From Candidatus Tokpelaia sp. JSC188 (GTDB taxonomy: Bacteria; Pseudomonadota; Alphaproteobacteria; Rhizobiales; Rhizobiaceae), in the NCBI GenBank assembly GCA_003331065.1, contig QENB01000010.1, forward strand, positions 1-64,000: 64,000 bases of DNA. Reading direction: 5' to 3'. A program made the translations under genes and the position numbers. Of the stretch, positions 33,668-43,099 are shown one piece after another; within the stretch, counting starts at the first letter, position 1; each line of letters begins with the position of its first letter. The notes beneath the pieces are model-generated. The model ran no database searches and was not told the DNA's origin. It was given only the letters and a program-made list of their open reading frames with translations.

Positions 33668-33829
33668 TTATTCTTTAGTTTAGTCTAACTATCTATCATA
33701 CTGATGTAAAGAAATGACAAGGTGTAAAGCCGTTGAAATTAGCAACATTGTAATCTTAGTGTTTGATATAATCATTTTACAGATAGTGAGTTAATTAGTC
33801 ATTGATATTGGAATCGAATAAATTAAAGA

Positions 33830-34212
33830 AATACTGATTTCACTGATGTTTGAGAATCTATAAGGAAAAGTTAGATTATTAAGAAATTTCTCCCCTTGTC
33901 TGTATGTATACTCGCACGTTCGCCTATTCAGACGTTATCCTTAATGAAATACAGAATGCTCCAACATCTGCAGATAAAAATCTTTTTACCCCCCCCTCCC
34001 TTGATTGAGAATCATTTATGATTATCATAGAATGGTCCTGCTTAGCTTACTTTAGTTCCATGGTAAGAATTTGTGCGTGATTGAGGTACTGAATATCTTA
34101 GAAAAGAATAGTTGACAGAAAAAGATGTATTGACGCCCTGATGTATTAACGCCCTCTTGTCATAGAGATTATTAATACTTATGATCGATTTACAAATAAA
34201 AGCCATGCTAAA
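33830..34212 (+). pseudogene. phoH: decayed phoH gene (PhoH-like ATPase)
   Basis: Between miaB and ybeY, where rhizobia carry phoH, there is no intact gene, but pieces of its C-terminal half can be read in order in shifting frames. ISPLVCMYTRTFA matches the conserved IAPLAxMRGRTL; VILNEIQNAPTS (33933-33968) matches the Walker B VILDEAQNAT; GAGAAT...ATGATTATC at 34007-34027 matches GENSRMIxTGD; HGKNLCVIEVLN matches the HGxKSGLxDAxEVL segment; LTEKDV, then RPLVIEIINTYDRF (about 34150-34190) matches DVVRHPLVxRIxxAYD. Frameshifts, stops, a C8 tract at 33989-33996 and a 16-base tandem duplication break it. The 5' half of the gene is gone. Confidence 0.72.
34124..34155. repeat. 16-bp tandem duplication inside the phoH relic
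   Basis: GATGTATTGACGCCCT at 34124-34139 is followed at once by GATGTATTAACGCCCT, differing at one base. It duplicates the piece coding for the DVxRHPL region of PhoH and adds to the frame disruption. Confidence 0.8.
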
Positions 34213-34225
34213 AGGCTGAGGTTCT

Positions 34226-34708
34226 GTGATCACAATTGACATTGCTGTTCATGATAAAAGTTGGATGGATAAAAAAAGTCTTAAAAAACTGGTGACTGAA
34301 ATTGTAGAAGTCACACTTAAGCGCCTTTCCATGCAGCATATCTCAAGCGAATTGAGCCTTGTTTTCACAAATAATGCAGAGATATGCTATCTTAACTCTG
34401 CATGGCGCAGCCAAGGCAAGGCAACCAATGTACTTTCCTTCCCTGCCTTTCCAATTAAAATTGGAGGAAAGGTTGGCCCTATGCTTGGAGATATTATTCT
34501 GGCCCGTGAAACCATAGAGCAAGAAGCCACTAAACAGAGAAAACCTTTCATTCACCATTTAAGCCACCTAATTGTGCATGGTTTTTTGCATTTGCTGGGA
34601 TATGACCATGAGAATGACACTGATGCTGCAATCATGGAAACGATAGAACAGGAAATTGTTAAGATTCTTGCTATTCCTGATCCGTATACTGTATCGGCAT
34701 TAGATTAG
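34226..34708 (+). CDS. ybeY: endoribonuclease YbeY
   Basis: YbeY is a zinc endoribonuclease for 16S rRNA 3' end maturation and ribosome quality control. The 160-residue product carries the metal motif HLIVHGFLHLLGYDHE (about 113-128), with its three histidines, and the earlier ATNVLSFP and LGDIILARET segments. It starts at GTG 34226, with GGCTGAGG just upstream. The stop is followed after 16 bases by corC, so ybeY, corC and probably lnt form an operon, as in most proteobacteria. Confidence 0.94.
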   Translation: MITIDIAVHDKSWMDKKSLKKLVTEIVEVTLKRLSMQHISSELSLVFTNNAEICYLNSAWRSQGKATNVLSFPAFPIKIGGKVGPMLGDIILARETIEQEATKQRKPFIHHLSHLIVHGFLHLLGYDHENDTDAAIMETIEQEIVKILAIPDPYTVSALD

Positions 34709-34724
34709 ACCAAGATTTGGGATC

Positions 34725-35723
34725 ATGGCGGATAGAACAGATACACAGCCAACAGATGCGGAGAATGCAGGCGATGCTACTAAAGAGCGATATCCGCGAA
34801 GATTACGGGAAAATGAAAAACGCTCATTGCTAAGGGGTTTTTTTTCGTTTCTCCGATCACCACAGGATGATTTAAATCATGGTGACTCAGATAATAGATT
34901 TTCTTACCAACACAGTAAAACATTTTCATCGCAAGAGCGAGTGATGTTCAGGAATATTCTGGAACTACACCAAGCGAGGGTTGATGATGTGATGATTCCA
35001 CGCTCTGAAATTGAGGCGATTGAGATTAATACAACACTTGCAGAAACGTTACAGCTGTTTGAAAAATCAGACCATTCACGCATGCCGGTTTATGTTAGCA
35101 CGTTAGATGATCCGCGTGGTATGGTTCATATCCGCGATGTTTTGACATATATCACTCGCGCTGCGCAAAAAGAGGAAAAAAATAAAATTCTTGATCTTTC
35201 TCATGTTGATCTGAATAGACCGCTTCGTGATCTTGATGTCATCCGCGATGTGCTTTTTGTACCGGGTTTAATGCTTGCAAATCAGCTTTTAGCTCGCATG
35301 CAAGCTACACATACACAAATGGCTTTGATCATTGATGAACATGGCGGAACAGATGGGCTTGCCTCTATGGAGGATATTGTTGAGCTTGTAGTTGGTAATA
35401 TTGAGGATGAACATGACGATGATGATGTTATGATTGTCGCTGAAGCTGATGACAGTTGGTTAATTGACGCCAGCGCAGAATTTGAAGAAGTAGAAGAAAC
35501 AATCGGTACTGATTTTAAACCCGGAGTTCACGCTGAAGAAGTTAATACGATTGGTGGCCTTATTGTTTCTGCTCTTGATCGGATACCAGCTCGTGGAGAA
35601 ATCATTGAAGTGATCCCTGGCTATCGTTTCCAGGTCCTTGATGCTGATCACCGCCGGATAAGACAAGTTCGTATGCGTCGTATTTCTGAAAAAGAGCTTG
35701 ATGCAAAAAAATCTCCCAGATGA
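34725..35723 (+). CDS. corC: CorC/HlyC family CBS-domain protein
   Basis: A 332-residue soluble CorC/HlyC-type protein. Two CBS domains (about 85-205) include DVMIPRSEIEAIE and DHSRMPVY, which bind adenine nucleotides in homologues; a CorC_HlyC transporter-associated domain follows (about 235-320) with NTIGGLIVSALDRIPARGE. There is no DUF21 membrane part, as expected for this gene in the ybeY-corC-lnt operon. CorC has been linked to Mg/Co efflux in enterics; its role here may concern the envelope. It starts 16 bases after ybeY. Confidence 0.92.
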   Translation: MADRTDTQPTDAENAGDATKERYPRRLRENEKRSLLRGFFSFLRSPQDDLNHGDSDNRFSYQHSKTFSSQERVMFRNILELHQARVDDVMIPRSEIEAIEINTTLAETLQLFEKSDHSRMPVYVSTLDDPRGMVHIRDVLTYITRAAQKEEKNKILDLSHVDLNRPLRDLDVIRDVLFVPGLMLANQLLARMQATHTQMALIIDEHGGTDGLASMEDIVELVVGNIEDEHDDDDVMIVAEADDSWLIDASAEFEEVEETIGTDFKPGVHAEEVNTIGGLIVSALDRIPARGEIIEVIPGYRFQVLDADHRRIRQVRMRRISEKELDAKKSPR

Positions 35724-35765
35724 AGATGCAGCACTGTATTTTTTACGTTTAAAAGTAAAAACACT

Positions 35766-37421
35766 TTGACCCTTTTTAATTTGTCATACTTTTCACTACT
35801 ACAAATATTTTGCCCATGTCGTTTTGCGCATAATACAATTCAGGCATTATCAAGTTGGAAACGGCAAATAATAGCTCTTTTTGCAGGTGCCGCGACAGGG
35901 CTTGCTTTGCCTCCGGTCAATTTTTTCCCGATTTGTTTTCTCACATTTCCGATTCTTACCTGGTTGCTTGATGGCATTTATGTACAGCGAATCACAAAAC
36001 GTCGCCAACGCTATAAAGCGGCTATTCTGACGGGATGGAATTTCGGTTTTGGTTACTTTGTAGCTGGTTTGTGGTGGTTAGGCGGCGCAGTTCTTATTGA
36101 TATTACTGTCTATGGCTGGATTATGCCTTTTGCTGTATTTGGCCTTCCTGCGTATCTTGCCTTTTTTTACGCTTTTGCTACGTTCGTGGCCTTTCTTCTA
36201 TGGAAGCCTGGCTATCGCCGGATTATTACGCTCAGTATTGCTTTCGGATTAGCCGAGTGGTTGCGTAGCCAAATATTTACCGGGTTTCCGTGGAATGCAC
36301 TTGGTTATACTGCCATGCCGTTTCCACTTTTGATACAAGCAGTTGCCGTTATTGGACTTGATGGTATGAATATGCTTGCTGTGCTTGTATACACCACTCC
36401 AGCTCTTTTTATCGAAAGAAAGGGTAAAAAAATAGGTTTTTTGGTTGCTGCTATTCTTATGATAGCAGATTTCAGTTTCGGTTTTTATCGCCTTAACATG
36501 GAAGCTCCAGTCCACATACTGGCATCAAAAACAATACGGGTGCGTATTATTCAGCCTTCCATTTTGCAAAGTGAAAAAATTGATATTGCAACAAGGCGGG
36601 TAAATTTTGAACGTCATCTGCAACTGACCGCAGCAGCGCCAATAAACGGTGTTACCCCGCCTCGCCTTATTATCTGGCCAGAAACATCAGTTCCTTATAT
36701 ACTCGATTATACCCCCGCTGCCTTGGAGCGGATTACGCGAATCTTAAAAGACAATCAACTGGCGCTGGTTGGCGCAGTTCGGGTGGAAAAAATAAACAGT
36801 GCTACAGCAACATTTCGATATTTCAATTCTCTTCAGATTATCCATCCAAAAGGTAAAATTATTGCTTCTGCTGATAAAGTTCATCTTGTACCTTTTGGGG
36901 AATACTTACCGCTTGATTCTTGGTTCCGTAAGCTTGGTCTCCAGGCCATTGCCTCTTTTGCAGGAGGATATAGCGCTGCGGAAAAACACAGTATCATTGC
37001 ACTTGAAAATGGGCTTCTCTTGCTGCCACTTATCTGTTATGAGGCTATTTTCCCAATAGATCTTACACATGAAAAGCTTAAACCAGATGTACTTGTCAAT
37101 ATCACAAACGATGCTTGGTTTGGCAATACCCCTGGCCCTTGGCAACATTTCGCACAGGTGCGTATACGTGCTGTAGAACAAGGTATATCACTTATTCGTG
37201 CAGCTAATAATGGCATTTCTGCTGTAACCGATCCTTATGGTAGAATTATAGCCATGTTAAAACATAATGAAATTGGATTTATAGATATTGATTTACCTAT
37301 AAAAACTGTTCCAGTGTGGAGCCAGAATTTTACAAAGATATATATTTTTTACATATTCTCGCTATTACTATTATCCATAAAGGGTATGAAGATCTTTGTC
37401 CAAGATTATTATACAGGATAG
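35766..37421 (+). CDS. lnt: apolipoprotein N-acyltransferase Lnt
   Basis: Lnt adds the third acyl chain to the N-terminal cysteine of lipoproteins at the outer face of the inner membrane. About 551 residues: an N-terminal bundle of membrane helices (about 30-240) and a nitrilase domain with the catalytic triad visible as Glu in IIWPETS, Lys in DKVHLVPFGEYLP and Cys in ICYEAIFP. FTGFPWNALGY is the typical membrane-part motif. The given start is a TTG at 35766 with no good ribosome site, so the first 25-30 residues are doubtful. It follows corC by 42 bases. Confidence 0.93.
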   Translation: MTLFNLSYFSLLQIFCPCRFAHNTIQALSSWKRQIIALFAGAATGLALPPVNFFPICFLTFPILTWLLDGIYVQRITKRRQRYKAAILTGWNFGFGYFVAGLWWLGGAVLIDITVYGWIMPFAVFGLPAYLAFFYAFATFVAFLLWKPGYRRIITLSIAFGLAEWLRSQIFTGFPWNALGYTAMPFPLLIQAVAVIGLDGMNMLAVLVYTTPALFIERKGKKIGFLVAAILMIADFSFGFYRLNMEAPVHILASKTIRVRIIQPSILQSEKIDIATRRVNFERHLQLTAAAPINGVTPPRLIIWPETSVPYILDYTPAALERITRILKDNQLALVGAVRVEKINSATATFRYFNSLQIIHPKGKIIASADKVHLVPFGEYLPLDSWFRKLGLQAIASFAGGYSAAEKHSIIALENGLLLLPLICYEAIFPIDLTHEKLKPDVLVNITNDAWFGNTPGPWQHFAQVRIRAVEQGISLIRAANNGISAVTDPYGRIIAMLKHNEIGFIDIDLPIKTVPVWSQNFTKIYIFYIFSLLLLSIKGMKIFVQDYYTG

Positions 37422-37530
37422 TTAGCAGGCTATTTTCTGTGGAGGTTTTTAAGTTGTTAGCCATAAGCGCGTACCAAAGAGGACTTCTTATAAAGTAGAC
37501 GATTGTAAGATTCTAAGAAATTACTATTAT

Positions 37531-37933
37531 ATGGGGCAATATTAAAGAAAAAAGCCGACCCAGTTGATCTGTATGTTGGCATTCGAATTCATCTTCGACG
37601 TCATTACTCTTATTATAAGTCAAGAAAAGCTTGGCAAACAATTAGGAGTTACATTGCAATAGATTCAGAAATCTGGCAAAAGCATCGCATTTGTGCAAGT
37701 CATCTGCAAGCTATTTCTGAAATTCTTGAAGTTCCAGTTTCATTTTTTGGGGTTCCTTCAGTACAGAAAAAATCTTTCTGAGAGTGAAGTTAATCATATG
37801 AACTTTTCTCCCACTAGTGAAGAAACGCAACTAATGCGCGCCACGCATATCAAGGATCCCAAGATGGGTCGTAAAAATTATTGATCTAGCGCAAACCCTT
37901 TCCAATAAAAGCAGTGATGATGTGTCTGAGTGA
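37531..37933 (+). pseudogene. broken XRE-family helix-turn-helix regulator gene
   Basis: In rhizobia a small XRE-type regulator gene sits between lnt and metK. Here its remains are clear: ATG at 37531 is followed by a stop after four codons, then KKADPVDLYVGIRIHLRR (37550-37603), a frame change, SQEKLGKQLGVTLQ followed by a TAG in place of glutamine and IQK, another frame change with ASHLQAISEILEVPVSFF, then SEETQLMRA, IKDPK and IIDLAQTLSN, ending at TGA 37931. The intact family reads GSRIRLRR...SQEKLGxxLGxTFQQIQKYE...ASRLQxISEILxVPVSFFFED. At least two frameshifts and two stops make it non-functional. Confidence 0.85.
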
Positions 37934-38070
37934 TTTTTTTATATTAATTGAAAATGTCTGCCTTTAAAGCTAGTTCTTACTTATAAATATATTTCTAATA
38001 TAAAATCGTTTCTTGTGACGAATGTTATAATCCGGTATTCCAGGTAATTTCTTCCAGAGGGGTATTTCCG

Positions 38071-40044
38071 TTGTTACATCAAGCTTATTTCTTTACAAGT
38101 GAATCAGTTTCAGAAGGCCATCCGGACAAGATTTGTGATCGCATTTCCGATGAAATCGTAGACATGGTCTATAGAGAAGCATACAGAAGCGGTGCAGATC
38201 CTTGGGCTGTGCGCGTTGCCTGTGAAACATTAGCCACAACCAATCGTGTTATTATTGCAGGTGAAGTGCGCGTCCCCGTAACCTTACTAAAAAAAGATAA
38301 GAGCGGTAAACTTATTTATGATAATAAGGGTAATTCATTTGTAAATCCTCGACGTTTCCGAGCTGCAGCTCGCCGAGCTATTAAAAAAATAGGCTATGCA
38401 CAGGAAGGATTTCATTGGAAAACAGTGAGAATTGATGTGTTATTGCATTCCCAGTCAGCGGATATTGCTCAAGGAGTGGATAATGCCTATGACAGACAGG
38501 AAGAAGAAGGCGCTGGAGATCAGGGTATCATGTTTGGTTATGCTTGCCGGGAAACTCCTGATTTCATGCCTGCCCCTATCTATTATGCCCATAAAATACT
38601 GGAGACGATCTCTATTGCCCGCCATGAACAACAAGGAGAGATTGCTAAGCTGGGACCAGATGCCAAAAGTCAGATCACAATTCGTTACTTGCGCGACAAA
38701 CCAGAAGAAGTGACATCCATTGTTCTTTCAACCCAGCATACCGATTCAGACTGGAATTCACAGAAAGTTCGTAGTGTTGTAGAACCTTATATTCGCAAAG
38801 CTCTCACCGGTTTGAAAATTGCCGATAACTGCCGATGGTATATTAACCCAACCGGAAAATTCGTAATCGGTGGACCTGACGGCGATACTGGTCTAACTGG
38901 CCGCAAAATTATCGTTGACACCTATGGTGGGGCTGCTCCTCATGGCGGTGGAGCGTTTTCCGGTAAAGATACAACCAAGGTTGACCGTTCTGCTGCTTAT
39001 GCTGCACGTTATCTTGCTAAAAATATTGTTGCTGCTGGATTTGCTGAGCGCTGCACCATCCAAATCTCCTATGCCATAGGCATAGCTCAGCCTTTGTCTA
39101 TCTGTGTCAATCTACATGAAACCAGCAAAATTAGTGAAACACAGGTCGAAGCTGCAATTCGCAAGGTTATGGATTTATCCCCTTCTGGAATCCGCAGACA
39201 TTTAAATTTGAATAAACCTATTTATGCTAAAACCGCTGCTTATGGCCATTTTGGCCGAAAACCAGGAAAAGATGGCTCTTTTCCATGGGAAAAAATAAAT
39301 CTTGTCAAGGATTTAAAAACAACAATAAAAGAATTAGAAATGATTAAAATGCACATGAAACAAGAGTACGCTTTTTTTAGTCGCTGTCGTGGTAGGTCCT
39401 TACATCCTCGTCAGAAAACCTTATGCACAATGTTGTTACCTAATTTGCGGATTGATCCCAAACAGAATGCACCGACTGACTTGCGAACCTTGTTTTCTGA
39501 TCCTGTCAAGAAGGTGCGTTTAGAAATCGGTTTTGGATGTGGAGAACACTTGTTGCATGAAGCTATTCATTTCCCAGAAACCGGCTTTATCGGAGTTGAG
39601 CCTTTTGTCAATGGCATGATAAAGATACTAAGCCGGATCGAACATGCACCTAATTTGCAGAGATACATACGCCTTTACGATGGTGATGCCACTCAACTTC
39701 TAGATTGGATGCCCGCCCAAACACTTGATGGAATTGATCTCTTCTATCCTGACCCTTGGCCAAAAAAAAAGCACTGGAAGCGTCGTTTTATAAATGTATC
39801 TAACCTAAATCGTTTTGCGTATGTGCTAAAAAAAGGTGCTCTCTTTCGTTTTGCTAGCGATATTGATGCATATGTCAACTGGACTCTGCTTCATGCTTGC
39901 AAGCACTATGCCTTTGAATGGCAAGCACAAAACGCAATTGATTGGCGCACACCGCCTTCTAAAGTATGGCCTGGCACCCGATATGAAGCTAAGGCTATCC
40001 GTGAAAATAGAAAACCTACTTATCTGACCTTTCTACGTGTGTGA
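38071..40044 (+). CDS. metK-trmB: MetK-TrmB fusion: S-adenosylmethionine synthetase joined to tRNA (guanine46-N7)-methyltransferase
   Basis: One uninterrupted frame of 657 codons. Residues 1 to about 420 are a complete S-adenosylmethionine synthetase: SEGHPDK (14-20), [26 protein letters not shown], the P-loop-like [18 protein letters not shown], and the end [12 protein letters not shown]...[10 protein letters not shown]. After a linker of about 15-20 residues, a complete TrmB follows from about 430: [14 protein letters not shown], the SAM motif [12 protein letters not shown], and the catalytic [15 protein letters not shown]. In relatives metK and trmB are separate adjacent genes; here no stop codon intervenes. 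The start is TTG 38071 with AGAGGGG upstream. Internal ATGs at 39340, 39349 and 39355 could allow a separate TrmB, but none has a strong ribosome site. Confidence 0.9.
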   Translation: MLHQAYFFTSESVSEGHPDKICDRISDEIVDMVYREAYRSGADPWAVRVACETLATTNRVIIAGEVRVPVTLLKKDKSGKLIYDNKGNSFVNPRRFRAAARRAIKKIGYAQEGFHWKTVRIDVLLHSQSADIAQGVDNAYDRQEEEGAGDQGIMFGYACRETPDFMPAPIYYAHKILETISIARHEQQGEIAKLGPDAKSQITIRYLRDKPEEVTSIVLSTQHTDSDWNSQKVRSVVEPYIRKALTGLKIADNCRWYINPTGKFVIGGPDGDTGLTGRKIIVDTYGGAAPHGGGAFSGKDTTKVDRSAAYAARYLAKNIVAAGFAERCTIQISYAIGIAQPLSICVNLHETSKISETQVEAAIRKVMDLSPSGIRRHLNLNKPIYAKTAAYGHFGRKPGKDGSFPWEKINLVKDLKTTIKELEMIKMHMKQEYAFFSRCRGRSLHPRQKTLCTMLLPNLRIDPKQNAPTDLRTLFSDPVKKVRLEIGFGCGEHLLHEAIHFPETGFIGVEPFVNGMIKILSRIEHAPNLQRYIRLYDGDATQLLDWMPAQTLDGIDLFYPDPWPKKKHWKRRFINVSNLNRFAYVLKKGALFRFASDIDAYVNWTLLHACKHYAFEWQAQNAIDWRTPPSKVWPGTRYEAKAIRENRKPTYLTFLRV

Positions 40045-40130
40045 ATAAATAAATCTCAAGGATTAAGAGAAAAAACGATCTCGTATCTTGTGCCTTGTGC
40101 AAAGAGAGTTTATCTATGTGCAGTGAAATT

Positions 40131-40178
40131 TTTGATCTGATGATGGGAGTGGGCCCCACAGGACCCGCTCCTTTTTGT
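40131..40178 (+). terminator. rimP-leader type terminator/attenuator
   Basis: GGAGTGGG (40146-40153) pairs with CCCGCTCC (40064 bases on the local line, 40164-40171), giving an 8-bp stem with one T-G pair, followed by TTTTTGTT. It lies just before rimP. Hairpins of this form directly upstream of rimP-nusA are widespread in proteobacteria and are described as the rimP leader, a likely NusA-responsive attenuator; it also ends the metK-trmB transcript. Confidence 0.8.
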
Positions 40179-40208
40179 TACTTGGAAACTAAATAGAAGC
40201 AAAATTCA

Positions 40209-40829
40209 ATGAACGAAATAATGCCGATTCTCCTTGACGAATCGCGTCTGATACAGGAAACTGGTATCGAGGCACAAGTGGCTAGTGTTATCAAATCACC
40301 CCTCAAAGCATTGGGATATTCTCTTGTGCGGATTCGTCTATTCAATCTTAATGGATTGTTGAGATTGCAGATCATGGCTGAGCGTGCTGATGGTACTATG
40401 GGTATTGAAGACTGTAAGATTATCAGCCGGACAGTTTCGCCCTTACTAGATATGGAAGACTCAATTGACTGCAAGTATCACTTGGAAGTTTCTTCTCCTG
40501 GCATTGATCGTCCGCTGGTACGTAAATCCGATTTTGCCAATTGGCAGGGTCATATTGTCAAAGTTAAAACTAAAGCAATGATAAACAATCGGAAAAAGTT
40601 CCACGGCTATATTACAAATGTTGACAATGAAGGTTTTAATATCAAAATAGATAGAATTGCTTATTGCGAAACAATGGTGCGTATTCCTTTCATTAATCTT
40701 GCTGAAGCACGCCTTATTTTAACGGATAAGCTAATTCGTGACACGCTGCGTTCAAAGACAAGATCCTGTAAGAACACAAGATTGCTGAAAATGACTCAGA
40801 AGCAGAAATACATGAAGGAGAAACCCTGA
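40209..40829 (+). CDS. rimP: ribosome maturation factor RimP
   Basis: RimP is needed for maturation of the 30S subunit. The 206-residue product has the N-terminal domain with ETGIEAQVASVIKSPLKALGY and the core YHLEVSSPGIDRPLV (about 91-105), followed by the SH3-like C-terminal domain with VKVKTK and LILTDKLI, and a basic tail. Its TGA overlaps the nusA ATG by one base (TGATG), so translation is coupled. First gene of the nusA-infB operon, just behind the rimP-leader hairpin. Confidence 0.94.
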   Translation: MNEIMPILLDESRLIQETGIEAQVASVIKSPLKALGYSLVRIRLFNLNGLLRLQIMAERADGTMGIEDCKIISRTVSPLLDMEDSIDCKYHLEVSSPGIDRPLVRKSDFANWQGHIVKVKTKAMINNRKKFHGYITNVDNEGFNIKIDRIAYCETMVRIPFINLAEARLILTDKLIRDTLRSKTRSCKNTRLLKMTQKQKYMKEKP

Positions 40830-42424
40830 TGGCTGTTAGTGCAAACAGGTTGGAACTTCTGCAAATTGCAGATGCTGTCGCGCGTGAAAAATTAATTGAT
40901 CGAGAGATTGTTATCGCTGCTATGGCTGATGCTATTCAGAAGGCTGCACGTTCTCGCTATGGGCAAGAAACAAATATCCGTGCTGATATCAATGTCAAAT
41001 CTGGCGATATTAAACTACAACGACTAATGAAGGTTGTTGAAATAGTCGAGGATTATGCCACCGAGATTTCACTCGATGACGCACGTACAAAGAAGCTAGA
41101 TGCACAGCTTGGCGATTTTCTTTTTGATCTTCTTCCCCCTATGGATTTTAGTCGCATTGCTGCTCAATCTGCTAAACAAGTCATTGTGCAGAAAGTGCGC
41201 GAAGCTGAACGCAGCCGACAGTTTGAAGAATACAAGGACCGTGTCGGCGAGATTGTTTCAGGTACAGTAAAGCGGGTTGAATATGGCAACGTGGTTGTTG
41301 ATTTGGGGCGTAGTGAAGCAATTGCACGTCGTGATGAACTAATCCAGCGTGAAGCGTTCCGTTATGGCGACCGTATTCGTGCCTATATCTATGATGTACG
41401 TCGCGAACAACGCGGTCCACAGATATTCTTATCAAGGACGCACCCGCAATTTATGACAAAGCTTTTTACTATGGAAGTGCCTGAAATTTATGATGGTATT
41501 ATCGAAATTAAGTCTGTTGCTCGTGACCCAGGCTCACGTGCTAAAATTGCTGTTGTCTCACGAGATGCATCAATTGATCCAGTCGGTGCTTGTGTAGGTA
41601 TGCGTGGCAGTCGTGTACAAGCTGTGGTTGGAGAATTACAAGGTGAAAAGATTGATATTATTCCTTGGGCGCCCGATGTGGCAACATTCATTGTTAATGC
41701 CTTGCAGCCAGCAGAGGTTTCCAAAGTCGTTCTTGACGAAGATGCCGAGCGCATCGAGGTTGTAGTACCTGATAATCAGTTAAGTCTTGCTATTGGTCGA
41801 CGTGGTCAAAATGTTCGTCTTGCCTCACAGCTGACCGGTTGGGATATTGACATTATGACAGAGCAAGAAGAATCGGAACGTCGTCAAAAAGAATTTACTG
41901 ACCGTTCAAAATTATTTATGGAAGCGCTTAATGTAGATGAAATGGTTGGGCAAGTTCTCGCCTCTGAAGGTTTTATCTTGATTGAAGAGATTGCCTATAT
42001 CAATGCCAGTGAAATTGCATCAATTGAAGGATTTGACGAAGATACGGCAAGAGAAATTCAGAGCCGAGCTAAAGAATATCTTGAACGAATTGAAGCAAAA
42101 TTTGACAAGAAACGTAAAGAACTCGGTGTTGCCGATGAACTGCACGCGATCCCAGGCATAACGACAGCTATGATGGTAGCAATCGGTGAAGATGGTGTTA
42201 AGACAATTGAAGATTTTGCCGGCTATGCAGTAGACGATCTGACTGGGTGGCGCGAATGCAAAAGCGGGAAAACAGTTAACTATCCCGGTGTGTTGAGTTC
42301 ATTTAATATAAGCTATACTGATGCGGAGCAGATGATTATGAAGGCTCGTATCAAGGCAGGGTGGCTTACAGAGAAAAATACTGAAAACGAACTTGCTGAT
42401 AACATGCGAAAAGAAAGTATCTAA
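40829..42424 (+). CDS. nusA: transcription termination/antitermination factor NusA
   Basis: NusA binds RNA polymerase and modulates pausing, termination and antitermination. The 531-residue product has the N-terminal polymerase-binding domain (1-~130), S1 domain (VGEIVSGTVKRVEYGNVVVDLG, about 135-200, quoted in part), two KH domains with CVGMRGSRVQAVVGEL and LAIGRRGQNVRLA, and C-terminal helix-hairpin-helix repeats (about 370-510). Length is normal for alphaproteobacteria. GAAGGAG precedes ATG 40829 within the end of rimP. Confidence 0.96.
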   Translation: MAVSANRLELLQIADAVAREKLIDREIVIAAMADAIQKAARSRYGQETNIRADINVKSGDIKLQRLMKVVEIVEDYATEISLDDARTKKLDAQLGDFLFDLLPPMDFSRIAAQSAKQVIVQKVREAERSRQFEEYKDRVGEIVSGTVKRVEYGNVVVDLGRSEAIARRDELIQREAFRYGDRIRAYIYDVRREQRGPQIFLSRTHPQFMTKLFTMEVPEIYDGIIEIKSVARDPGSRAKIAVVSRDASIDPVGACVGMRGSRVQAVVGELQGEKIDIIPWAPDVATFIVNALQPAEVSKVVLDEDAERIEVVVPDNQLSLAIGRRGQNVRLASQLTGWDIDIMTEQEESERRQKEFTDRSKLFMEALNVDEMVGQVLASEGFILIEEIAYINASEIASIEGFDEDTAREIQSRAKEYLERIEAKFDKKRKELGVADELHAIPGITTAMMVAIGEDGVKTIEDFAGYAVDDLTGWRECKSGKTVNYPGVLSSFNISYTDAEQMIMKARIKAGWLTEKNTENELADNMRKESI

Positions 42425-42457
42425 AAAATAACAACGGAAGGAATATAGACATAAGAT

Positions 42458-43099
42458 ATGACTGAGCGTACCTGTATCATCACACGCACATGCGGTTCAC
42501 CAAATATGATGATTCGCTTTGTTGCTGATCCTAATGGATTGCTGGTCCCCGATCTAAAAGGCAATCTTCCAGGTCGTGGTGCTTGGTTGCTTACTTCACG
42601 CAGACTTATTGAGGAAGCTATTAGACGCAAGGCGTTTGCACGAAGCCTGAAAAAAGATGTGCGTATTGCTGATGATATGCTTCATGTACTCGACTATCTT
42701 TTGAAAAAAGCTGCCCTTGAGAGTCTATCTCTAGCGCGGCGTGGTGGTGGAATTATAACCGGGGCATTAAAAATTGCGACTGCAATCCGTGCTGGTGAGG
42801 TAAAGATGATATTACATGCTAAAGAAGCGGCAAAAGACGGCAAACGCAAAATTGTACAGGCGATTCATGCCACTAGAAAACAAAGAGTTAAAAAATTATC
42901 TGTACTAACTCTTTTCACATCTGAGGAAATGAGTTTGGCATTTGGGGACGATAATGTGGTACATGTTGCTGTAATCAAAAGTTTAGCAGCAGATGGTTTT
43001 ACCAAAAGGGTAAGACGGCTCATGGCCTACCGTGATGAGAATGCAATGAGCTGGTTTGAAGATACGAAAAAAACCGTACAGGAAGCAGAAATGGAATGA
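42458..43099 (+). CDS. ylxR: YlxR/DUF448 RNA-binding protein
   Basis: A 213-residue protein of the nusA-infB operon. The N-terminal DUF448/YlxR domain has [10 protein letters not shown] and the conserved [10 protein letters not shown] (about 30-45). The C-terminal part (about 85-165) resembles the L7Ae-like segment found in alphaproteobacterial versions, with [13 protein letters not shown]. YlxR proteins bind nucleic acid and have been proposed as regulators. Its stop overlaps the infB start (ATGA), so the two are translated together. Confidence 0.9.
   Translation: MTERTCIITRTCGSPNMMIRFVADPNGLLVPDLKGNLPGRGAWLLTSRRLIEEAIRRKAFARSLKKDVRIADDMLHVLDYLLKKAALESLSLARRGGGIITGALKIATAIRAGEVKMILHAKEAAKDGKRKIVQAIHATRKQRVKKLSVLTLFTSEEMSLAFGDDNVVHVAVIKSLAADGFTKRVRRLMAYRDENAMSWFEDTKKTVQEAEME

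Noticed and set aside
37934-38070. SAM riboswitch upstream of metK
   Set aside because: The leader lacks the conserved SAM-II or SAM/SAH core bases; only AT-rich sequence is present.
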